Shown here: piece after piece, positions 1 through 4,891 of the stretch
How positions within the stretch are numbered: the stretch's first letter is position 1
How the letters are laid out: every line of letters begins with the position of its first letter
Assembly: GCA_003854995.1 (NCBI GenBank)
Contig: RQOI01000422.1
Location: 1-10,727, forward strand
Direction: 5' to 3'
Length of the DNA: 10,727 bases
Source of the DNA: Candidatus Zhuqueibacterota bacterium
GTDB taxonomy: Bacteria > Zhuqueibacterota > Zhuqueibacteria > Residuimicrobiales > Krinioviventaceae
Program-made: the position numbers and the translations under genes
The notes under the pieces: model-generated
Databases searched by the model: none
The model's input: only the letters and a program-made list of their open reading frames with translations
Told to the model about the DNA's origin: nothing

Positions 1-387
1 AATATGTCCGGCCCGCGCCTGACTTTGCTGCGCGTGAAAAAAGCGACGACCGGCGTCGGCTTTCTCGCCATGCTCAACGGACAAGATGTCGTGTCGCTCG
101 ATTTGGATGAAAAAGCTTTTGTCAGCGACGCAACCATTACCGCTGTGAAAAACGAGCCGCGGCTGCTAAAGACGGTCGGGCAGCAGGATATGGGCGAATC
201 GACGAGTGTCAATATCGTGATCGAACCCGGTGAGACCAAGGTTCTGCACCTCGGATTGAAGCTGAATCCCTATGATGCGAACCTGCAGCCGCTCGCCCAT
301 GTCGGTTTAGTGGCGTGGGAGTTTGAATTTGATAATGGCAAGAGCTATTTTTTCCAGAGAGGTTTCCCGATCTATCCAGTAAAATGA
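1..387 (+). CDS. Unrecognised beta-rich protein, probably the C-terminal part of a longer gene cut by the left edge
   Basis: The frame is open from the first base and the first ATG is at base 4, so it cannot be decided whether this ATG is the start (127 aa) or an internal Met. No ribosome binding site can be seen because the sequence begins there. The residues alternate hydrophobic and polar (for example VVSLDLDEKAF, STSVNIVIEPGETKVLHLGL, VGLVAWEFEF), as in a beta-sandwich, and the chain ends FFQRGFPIYPVK. No signal peptide, membrane segment or catalytic motif is visible in this part. I do not recognise the family. An immunoglobulin-like or carbohydrate-binding-like accessory domain at the end of a larger protein would fit, but this is inference only. 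It converges on hsp20, with a shared terminator directly after the stop codon. Confidence 0.5.
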   Translation, partial: NMSGPRLTLLRVKKATTGVGFLAMLNGQDVVSLDLDEKAFVSDATITAVKNEPRLLKTVGQQDMGESTSVNIVIEPGETKVLHLGLKLNPYDANLQPLAHVGLVAWEFEFDNGKSYFFQRGFPIYPVK

Positions 388-411
388 AAGCCCGATAGGG
401 GTATCGGGCTT
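388..411. terminator. Bidirectional hairpin terminator between convergent genes
   Basis: AAGCCCGATA (388-397) and TATCGGGCTT (402-411) form a perfect 10-bp stem with a GGGG loop. It starts one base after the stop codon of the left gene and lies 42 bases beyond the hsp20 stop on the other strand. Read on the minus strand the stem is followed by a T-rich run (TTTCATTTTA), so it suits hsp20 better; on the plus strand the tail is only weakly T-rich. A second weak pairing, GCATTCA (412-418) with TGAATGC (440-446), lies between this hairpin and hsp20. Confidence 0.8.
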
Positions 412-453
412 GCATTCATCTCTTCGGATCAGTCGCATTTGAATGCGAGGTTC

Positions 454-885
454 TTACTTTATTTCGATCTCTCGCGGTTTGGCTTCCGCCGATTTTTGCA
501 GTACCACCTTGAGCACGCCGTTCTTGTATTCGGCACGGACATCATTCTGATCCACTTGATAAGGCAGACGGAATGAGCGTGAAAAATTGCCATAGACTCG
601 TTCCTGAAAGTAACGATTTTCGTCCTCTGACTTTTCTTCATACTTTTTCTCACCGCTCACCGTCAAGACATTGTCGTGCAGCGAGATGTTGATGTCCTTT
701 TTCTCCATGCCGGGAAGATCGGCCAGCACTTCATAGGCATCCTTGGTCTCTTTCACATCGACTCGCGGCGACCAGACGGTTGAATCTTCCCACTCCCTGA
801 TGGGATCGCTCATAAAGTCGTTGAAAAATCGGTCCATAAATCTGGGAGTCCAATCGGCTCGTGGGTTACGTTTGACTAAATACAT
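454..885 (-). CDS. hsp20: Small heat shock protein, Hsp20/alpha-crystallin family
   Basis: Cytoplasmic ATP-independent holdase chaperone of 143 aa, the normal length for a bacterial small heat shock protein. Residues 1-37 are the variable N-terminal arm rich in Phe, Arg and Asp. The alpha-crystallin domain runs from about 38 (WSPRVDVKET) to 133. It includes the conserved DLPGMEKKDINISL stretch (56-69) and the family signature NGVLKVVLQK (122-131). The C-terminal I-x-I anchor that docks onto neighbouring subunits during oligomer assembly is present as I140-E-I142. The ATG at 885 is preceded on the minus strand by AGGAGAA (891-897) with 5-base spacing, so the start is secure. The gene stands alone, with a terminator downstream and a long AT-rich leader upstream carrying a sigma-54-type promoter match. 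Nothing is truncated. Confidence 0.97.
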   Translation of the reverse strand: MYLVKRNPRADWTPRFMDRFFNDFMSDPIREWEDSTVWSPRVDVKETKDAYEVLADLPGMEKKDINISLHDNVLTVSGEKKYEEKSEDENRYFQERVYGNFSRSFRLPYQVDQNDVRAEYKNGVLKVVLQKSAEAKPREIEIK

Positions 886-945
886 GGCTGTTCTCCTTTT
901 CTTTATTTTTATTCATTTTTATCATCTGCTCTTTATCCCCTTCTT

Positions 946-961
946 AACAAAAGGCGTGCCA
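946..961 (-). promoter_or_regulatory. Putative sigma-54 (-24/-12) promoter of hsp20
   Basis: The minus strand reads TGGCACGCCTTTTGTT, preceded by C. The sigma-54 consensus is YTGGCACG-N4-TTGCW. The GG of the -24 element (960/959) and the G of the -12 element (948) are exactly 12 bases apart as required; the only core mismatch is T for C in the -12 GC. Transcription would begin near 935, about 50 bases before the hsp20 ATG. This rests on pattern matching alone. A sigma-54 promoter has been reported for E. coli ibpB, so there is a precedent for this gene family. Confidence 0.5.
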
Positions 962-1083
962 GCATTCAAGCGCCCGTGCTTAGAACGATCTAATATATTG
1001 TTATTTAATGGATTGTATTGATTTTATGAATAAGAGGCTGGACGGCGCATGTCTGCCACTTAAACGGCAAAAATGAATGGCGT

Positions 1084-1109
1084 CTGTCAGAATGGCAATG
1101 GTGTGACAG
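1084..1109. promoter_or_regulatory. Inverted repeat CTGTCA-N14-TGACAG, possible activator site
   Basis: Perfect 6-bp arms CTGTCA (1084-1089) and TGACAG (1104-1109) are separated by 14 bases. The centre lies about 160 bases upstream of the predicted sigma-54 start point of hsp20, a usual distance for an enhancer bound by a sigma-54 activator. The arms could also just form a weak hairpin between genes. The regulatory role is inference. Confidence 0.25.
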
Positions 1110-1130
1110 TCCTCACGGGCCAAGGAGAGG

Positions 1131-1165
1131 AAAAAACCGCAATGGATGCCCGTTCCTTTGCGGTT
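1131..1165 (-). terminator. Intrinsic terminator of the pnt operon
   Basis: On the minus strand AACCGCAA (1165-1158) pairs perfectly with TTGCGGTT (1142-1135) across a 15-base loop. The stem is followed by four more T, giving a run of six T with the stem end. It begins 9 bases after the pntB stop codon, as expected for a Rho-independent terminator. Confidence 0.85.
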
Positions 1166-1173
1166 CAAGGTCT

Positions 1174-2568
1174 CTACAGCTTTTTCACTTCAGCCACCAG
1201 CTCCTGCAGTTTTTCTTTGGCGTTGCCAAAATACATGGTCGTTTTGGGATCGTAGAACAGTTCGTTGTCGATGCCGGCAAATCCGACGTTCAGACTGCGC
1301 TTGATGATGATGATGTGTCTGGCTTTGTCGACGTCCAGGATCGGCATGCCGTAAATGGGACTGCTCTTGTCGTAGCGGGCGACCGGATTGATGACGTCAT
1401 TGGCGCCGATGACGAGCACCACATCTGTGTGCGGAAATTCGGGATTGATGTCGTCCATGTCGAACAAGAGATTATAGGGCACTTGCGCTTCGGCGAGGAG
1501 CACGTTCATGTGACCGGGCATGCGACCGGCAACCGGATGGATGGCGAATTTGACCTCAACACCGCGGCCCATGAGCTGCTCCGCGAGCTCGCGAACCGCG
1601 TGCTGCGCCTGCGCTGCCGCCATACCATAGCCTGGCACGATCACGGCCGATTGGGCATAGCCCATGATCATGGCGGCCTCTTCCGCATCAATTGATCGGG
1701 CGGTCTTATCCCCTTTGGCCTGCGCAGCGCCGGCGACCGCATCGCCGGTGCCAAAGGCGCTGAATAAAACATTGCGCAGCGACCGATTCATCGCCTTGCA
1801 CATGATCTGCGTGAGGATGAATCCCGCTGATCCGACCAGTGAGCCGGCGATGATGAGGATGTTGTTGCCGACGACAAAGCCGGTCGCGCAGGCCGCCAGG
1901 CCGGAAAACGAGTTCAGCAACGAGATCACCACCGGCATGTCGGCGCCGCCAATGGGGATGACAAATAAGATGCCGTACAGCAGAGAAAGGGCGACGACGA
2001 TGACAAAGACGGGAATGGCCGGCGAAAACAGGACGATAGCGACTGAGGAGATCACGGCGCCCATGAGCACCAGCGCATTGACGATATTTTGCAGCGGAAA
2101 TTGAATCGGCGAGCCAGGGACAAATCCCTGCAATTTGCCAAAAGCGATAAAGCTGCCGGTGAAGGTGACGCCGCCGATGATGACGCTCAAGAGGATGGAG
2201 ACGGCCACATCCGTCGGCAGGGCCTGCGTGCCAGATAGCCGCAGGAACTCTGCCACTGCCACGAGCGCAGAGGCGCCGCCGCCAAAGCCGTTTAGAATGC
2301 CGACCATCTGCGGCATGCCGGTCATCTGCACTCGCCGCGCTGCGATGGCGCCAATGAGAGAACCGATGACAATGCCGACGACAATCCATGTGTAACCGAT
2401 GATCTGCTTATCCAGCAGCGTGACCAGGATCGCGATGAACATGCCGATCGCGGCCAGCAGATTGCCCTTGCGGGCGGTCGCCGGCGAACTCATATACTTG
2501 ATGCCGAGGATGAAAAGCGCCGCAGCCAGCACGTACGACAGTGCGATGATTGTTTCGAGCAGATTCAT
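1174..2568 (-). CDS. pntB: Proton-translocating NAD(P)+ transhydrogenase, beta subunit
   Basis: Carries most of the membrane proton channel (domain II) and the NADP(H)-binding domain III; with PntAa and PntAb it transfers hydride between NADH and NADP+ coupled to proton entry. The protein is 464 aa, close to the E. coli subunit. Residues 1 to about 265 hold about nine hydrophobic helices, including the conserved GGADMPVVISLLNS stretch (208-220). Domain III follows (about 295-464) with GYGMAAAQAQ (313-322), GAND (388-391) and KRSLNVGFAG (423-432), all NADP-site motifs. The start is ATG at 2568: GAGAGG (2575-2580) lies 6 bases before it. An in-frame TTG at 2574 would abut this site and is unlikely. 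It begins 10 bases after pntAb. Oddity: the membrane part has no histidine (first His is 323), and the position of E. coli His91 is Asn93. Confidence 0.98.
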   Translation of the reverse strand: MNLLETIIALSYVLAAALFILGIKYMSSPATARKGNLLAAIGMFIAILVTLLDKQIIGYTWIVVGIVIGSLIGAIAARRVQMTGMPQMVGILNGFGGGASALVAVAEFLRLSGTQALPTDVAVSILLSVIIGGVTFTGSFIAFGKLQGFVPGSPIQFPLQNIVNALVLMGAVISSVAIVLFSPAIPVFVIVVALSLLYGILFVIPIGGADMPVVISLLNSFSGLAACATGFVVGNNILIIAGSLVGSAGFILTQIMCKAMNRSLRNVLFSAFGTGDAVAGAAQAKGDKTARSIDAEEAAMIMGYAQSAVIVPGYGMAAAQAQHAVRELAEQLMGRGVEVKFAIHPVAGRMPGHMNVLLAEAQVPYNLLFDMDDINPEFPHTDVVLVIGANDVINPVARYDKSSPIYGMPILDVDKARHIIIIKRSLNVGFAGIDNELFYDPKTTMYFGNAKEKLQELVAEVKKL

Positions 2569-2578
2569 ACGCAACCTC

Positions 2579-2866
2579 TCACTTTTCTTTTTTCTTGAAC
2601 ATATTCAGCATGCGATCGGTGACGAGAAAACCGCCGACGACATTGATGGTGGCAAAGATGATTGCGATGACGCCGAGGATGGTGTTCAGAATCGTGTTCT
2701 CGCCGCCGGTGACCAGCAGCGCGCCGATGATGGCAATGCCGGAAATGGCGTTTGCCCCGGACATCAAGGGCGTATGCAGGGTGGGCGGCACTTTGGTGAT
2801 GACCTCAAAGCCGGCAAACATGGACAGCACAAAGATTGTCACTCCGATGATCAAAGATTCAGGCAT
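2579..2866 (-). CDS. pntAb: NAD(P)+ transhydrogenase, small membrane subunit alpha-2
   Basis: Membrane anchor subunit of 95 aa, corresponding to the C-terminal membrane part of E. coli PntA. Three or more hydrophobic helices can be seen: about 4-20, 38-55 and 58-80, the last ending in the basic tail FKKKEK. The conserved family stretch LHTPLMSGANAISGI lies at 30-44. The start is ATG at 2866: AGGA at 2873-2876 is 6-7 bases upstream and the protein then begins MPESLIIGV like its homologues; a longer frame to 2917 adds only the basic end of the pntAa reading region. It overlaps the end of pntAa by 8 bases, which suggests translational coupling. In homologues of the alpha-2 type that carry the channel histidine, the motif is NAIHG; here it is NAISG (Ser42). 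Confidence 0.95.
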   Translation of the reverse strand: MPESLIIGVTIFVLSMFAGFEVITKVPPTLHTPLMSGANAISGIAIIGALLVTGGENTILNTILGVIAIIFATINVVGGFLVTDRMLNMFKKKEK

Positions 2867-4016
2867 GGTTTTTCCTTTCTGTTTTATCATCGTGTACCAG
2901 TTCTTTCGTCCTCTCATGCACTATCTCGCCGCCATGCGTGATCACCGCTCCTGCGGTGATCTCGTCCTTAAAATCGAGTTCCAGCTTGCCGTCGTGCGCC
3001 AGGTGCATGAACAGCGTGACCAGGTTGCGCGCCAGCAGCTGGCTGGTGTGGATGGCCATTTGGCTCGGCAAGTTGACGGGCGCAATGATGGCGACGCCAT
3101 TGACCATCACTTTTTTGCCGGCTTGCGAGCCCGCGACGTTGCCGCCTTGCTCGACGGCCATATCGACGATGACGCTGCCTGTTTTCATCGCCGCAACCAT
3201 GTCTTCAGTCACCAGCACCGGCGCCTTTTTCCCCGGCACAGCGGCGGTTGTCACGACGACATCGGAGCGAGCGATCACTTCCTTGATGAGCGCATGCTCG
3301 CGTTCCTTGGCTTTTTCGGAGATTTCTTTGGCGTAGCCGCCTTCGGCCTCGCCGGATTCGCCGAGATCAATGTCGACGAATTTGGCGCCCAGACTCTCCA
3401 CTTCACCTTTTGCGGCGGCGCGAATATCAAAGGCCTCGACCAGGGCGCCCAGGCGTCTGGCGGTGGCTATGGCCTGCAGGCCGGCGACACCGGCGCCGAG
3501 CACAAACACCCTGGCAGGACGAATGGTCCCGGCTGCGGTGGTCAACATGGGAAAATATTTTCGGATGGCCTCGGCGCCGATCAGCATTGCCTTGTAACCC
3601 GCCGCAGAGGCCTGCGACGACAGCGCATCCATGCTCTGGGCGCGACTGATGCGCGGCACCATTTCCAGGGCGACGGCTGTCACGCCTTGATCAGCCAGTT
3701 TTTGCGCGATGCCGGGCTCTCGCAACACCTCCAAAAAGCAGATGAGCACTGCACCTTTGCGCAGTTGTCTGATCTCGTCTTCTTTCGGCGGTCTGACCTT
3801 GAAAACAACGTCCGCGTCTTTGTACAACTCTGCCGGCGAGCGGCGGATGTCGGCGCCGGCTTGTCTGTATTCCTCGTCGGTGTAGCCCGACCCGCTTCCT
3901 GCACCCGCCTCGATGATGACCGAGTGCGCCGATTTCACCAGTTTGGTCATCTCACTCGGCACAAGAGCGACGCGTTGCTCATCGGCGTCTATTTCCCTGG
4001 GAACAGCAATTCTCAT
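2859..4016 (-). CDS. pntAa: NAD(P)+ transhydrogenase, NAD(H)-binding subunit alpha-1
   Basis: Soluble domain I of the transhydrogenase, 385 aa, with the alanine-dehydrogenase-like fold. It starts MRIAVPREIDADEQRVAL, typical of the family. The nucleotide-contact loop RISRAQSMDALSS (122-134) keeps the residues equivalent to E. coli Arg127, Gln132, Asp135 and Ser138 (Arg122, Gln127, Asp130, Ser133). The Rossmann glycine motif GAGVAG is at 174-179 and FDIRAA follows at 196-201. The split into separate alpha-1 and alpha-2 genes is the Rhodospirillum-type arrangement rather than the E. coli two-gene form. ATG at 4016 is preceded by GAGGAG with about 5 bases spacing. First gene of the pntAa-pntAb-pntB operon, and all catalytic features look intact. 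Confidence 0.98.
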   Translation of the reverse strand: MRIAVPREIDADEQRVALVPSEMTKLVKSAHSVIIEAGAGSGSGYTDEEYRQAGADIRRSPAELYKDADVVFKVRPPKEDEIRQLRKGAVLICFLEVLREPGIAQKLADQGVTAVALEMVPRISRAQSMDALSSQASAAGYKAMLIGAEAIRKYFPMLTTAAGTIRPARVFVLGAGVAGLQAIATARRLGALVEAFDIRAAAKGEVESLGAKFVDIDLGESGEAEGGYAKEISEKAKEREHALIKEVIARSDVVVTTAAVPGKKAPVLVTEDMVAAMKTGSVIVDMAVEQGGNVAGSQAGKKVMVNGVAIIAPVNLPSQMAIHTSQLLARNLVTLFMHLAHDGKLELDFKDEITAGAVITHGGEIVHERTKELVHDDKTERKNHA

Positions 4017-4047
4017 AGCTTCTCCTCAATCTGTTTCCTGAATAGAT

Positions 4048-4075
4048 ATCTTACGAAAATTTGTGCAAAAATCAA
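4048..4075 (-). promoter_or_regulatory. Probable sigma-70-type promoter of the pnt operon
   Basis: On the minus strand TTGATT (4075-4070) and TAAGAT (4053-4048) are separated by 16 bases, within the 69-base gap between the methyltransferase stop and pntAa. Transcription would start near 4041, leaving a leader of about 25 bases containing the ribosome binding site. There is no clear terminator between the methyltransferase and this site, so read-through from the methyltransferase is also possible. Confidence 0.4.
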
Positions 4076-4084
4076 ACGATTCCA

Positions 4085-4702
4085 TCAATTATTGAAATGA
4101 GTCATTTTGATGGATGAGCAGCCCCATGCGCTCGAGTGATGCAAATCTGTCACCAGATGATGCCGATCTGTAAAAGCCGCGAGTCCACCGGATTTGACGA
4201 ATTGCCGGCTGTTTGCAAAATGGTCGCGTCCGGCCAGAAATTCTATGATGTAAATGAAGGCATAGCCAATCCTGGATCGCGTCGATTCTGCTTTTTCAAA
4301 GTCTATGAGAAAGAGATGACCAGACTCGTTCAGAATTCGCGATGTCTCCTCGATCATTCTCATGCGCGCCGTCTCTACTTTGTCGTGCAGGGCGAGGGAG
4401 ATGTTGGCGTTTTGAAATGCCTTGTCTTTGAAAGGCAACCGCCCGGCATCGCCGCAGACATAATGAATGTCAAGACTGCGTGATCTGGCATATTTCAGCA
4501 TGGCCAAATCGAGATCCAGTCCCACCACAGGGCTGAATTTGGCAATGAGACGACATTGTTCGCCGGTGCCGCAGCAGATGTCCACTGTCATGCCGGGTTC
4601 AGTCGCGACCCAGCGGCCAATCCGATCTTTCCAACGGGACAACAGAGGCTCTAAAAGCAGGTCATAGACGATGGCGGTTAGAATGGATGACACTCTTTGC
4701 AA
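4085..4702 (-). CDS. Class I SAM-dependent methyltransferase of unknown substrate
   Basis: About 205 aa with a Methyltransf_11/UbiE-like Rossmann domain. Motif I is VDICCGTG (40-47), the acidic end of strand 2 is GLDLD (61-65), and the adenine-binding CGDAGRLPF is at 83-91; LNESGHLFLIDF (124-135) is the usual post-motif strand. The C-terminal part with HFANSRQFVKSGGL (161-174) resembles small methyltransferases whose substrates are mostly unknown; a hydrophobic stretch (147-157) suggests a lipid-like or quinone-like substrate, but that is inference. An in-frame TGA lies immediately upstream of TTG 4702, and there is no ATG until residue 38, inside the fold, so translation must begin at TTG 4702 or GTG 4693. 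Neither has a strong ribosome binding site, which suggests low expression. It is divergent from the plus-strand cluster. Confidence 0.85.
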   Translation of the reverse strand: MQRVSSILTAIVYDLLLEPLLSRWKDRIGRWVATEPGMTVDICCGTGEQCRLIAKFSPVVGLDLDLAMLKYARSRSLDIHYVCGDAGRLPFKDKAFQNANISLALHDKVETARMRMIEETSRILNESGHLFLIDFEKAESTRSRIGYAFIYIIEFLAGRDHFANSRQFVKSGGLAAFTDRHHLVTDLHHSSAWGCSSIKMTHFNN

Positions 4703-4732
4703 TCAATTTAGATCATCATGTTCAATTTCTGC

Positions 4733-4761
4733 ACAATACAGTTTTTATGGCCAAAACACAA
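4733..4761 (-). promoter_or_regulatory. Probable promoter of the methyltransferase gene
   Basis: On the minus strand TTGTGT (4761-4756) and TATTGT (4738-4733) are spaced by 17 bases. Transcription would start near 4726, about 24 bases before the TTG start. It lies back to back with the plus-strand promoter at 4801-4829. Confidence 0.4.
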
Positions 4762-4800
4762 GATAATTTGCAGCTATACGGATCATTTTTCCAAAGCGGG

Positions 4801-4829
4801 TTGCTTTTTTATGGCAGAGTGAATATATT
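4801..4829 (+). promoter_or_regulatory. Probable sigma-70-type promoter of the plus-strand cluster
   Basis: TTGCTT (4801-4806) and TATATT (4824-4829) are separated by exactly 17 bases. Transcription would start near 4836, giving a leader of about 56 bases before the ATG at 4892. Confidence 0.5.
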
Positions 4830-4848
4830 CCCTATCGTCTAGTGATAC

Positions 4849-4865
4849 GGAGTCCATTTCACTCC
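4849..4865 (+). other. Small hairpin in the leader of the plus-strand cluster
   Basis: GGAGT (4849-4853) pairs with ACTCC (4861-4865) around a 7-base loop, CCATTTC. It sits between the predicted start of transcription and the ribosome binding site AGGTGAG (4878-4884). It has no T-run and is too short for a known riboswitch, so it may only stabilise the 5' end or mean nothing. Confidence 0.25.
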
Positions 4866-4891
4866 TTCATCCAACGCAGGTGAGCCTGTCC

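Larger units (their letters stand above)
886..1134. other. hsp20 upstream control region
   Basis: This 249-base gap between hsp20 and the pnt terminator has no credible gene. It contains the hsp20 ribosome binding site (891-897), the -24/-12 promoter match (946-961), a strongly AT-rich patch at about 988-1030 that could bend DNA or bind IHF-like proteins, and an inverted repeat at 1084-1109. I looked for the CIRCE element (TTAGCACTC-N9-GAGTGCTAA), the common HrcA operator, and did not find it. Confidence 0.5.
4703..4891. other. Divergent intergenic region with promoters on both strands
   Basis: The 189-base gap between the methyltransferase and the fusion gene holds the two back-to-back promoters listed separately and the leader hairpin. 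The stretch 4740-4800 is AT-rich with runs of T and A and could bind a shared regulator, but no clear operator repeat is seen. Confidence 0.5.

Noticed and set aside
743..1021. 92-codon plus-strand frame across the hsp20 start and its control region
   Set aside because: It begins antisense to hsp20 and continues through AT-rich control DNA; there is no ribosome site or family resemblance.
2572..2574. TTG as the start of pntB
   Set aside because: It directly abuts the GAGAGG site, which is correctly spaced for ATG 2568.
2550..4100. 516-codon open frame on the plus strand
   Set aside because: It lies opposite pntAb and pntAa, whose protein sequences are clearly real; the plus-strand translation is His/Gly/Asp-rich and unlike any protein. 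It is a codon-bias shadow.
4829..4866. Stretch resembling the start of a tRNA-Glu gene (TCCCTATCGTCTAGTG, then GGA and TTTCAC)
   Set aside because: The matching acceptor 3' strand, T arm and a proper anticodon loop (T33 is missing) are absent, and the following sequence is the start of a long gene. At most it is a chance match or an old tRNA fragment; no flanking repeat supports an attachment site.
4880..4882. GTG as the start of the fusion gene
   Set aside because: It would lie inside the AGGTGAG ribosome binding site that serves ATG 4892, and it has no site of its own.
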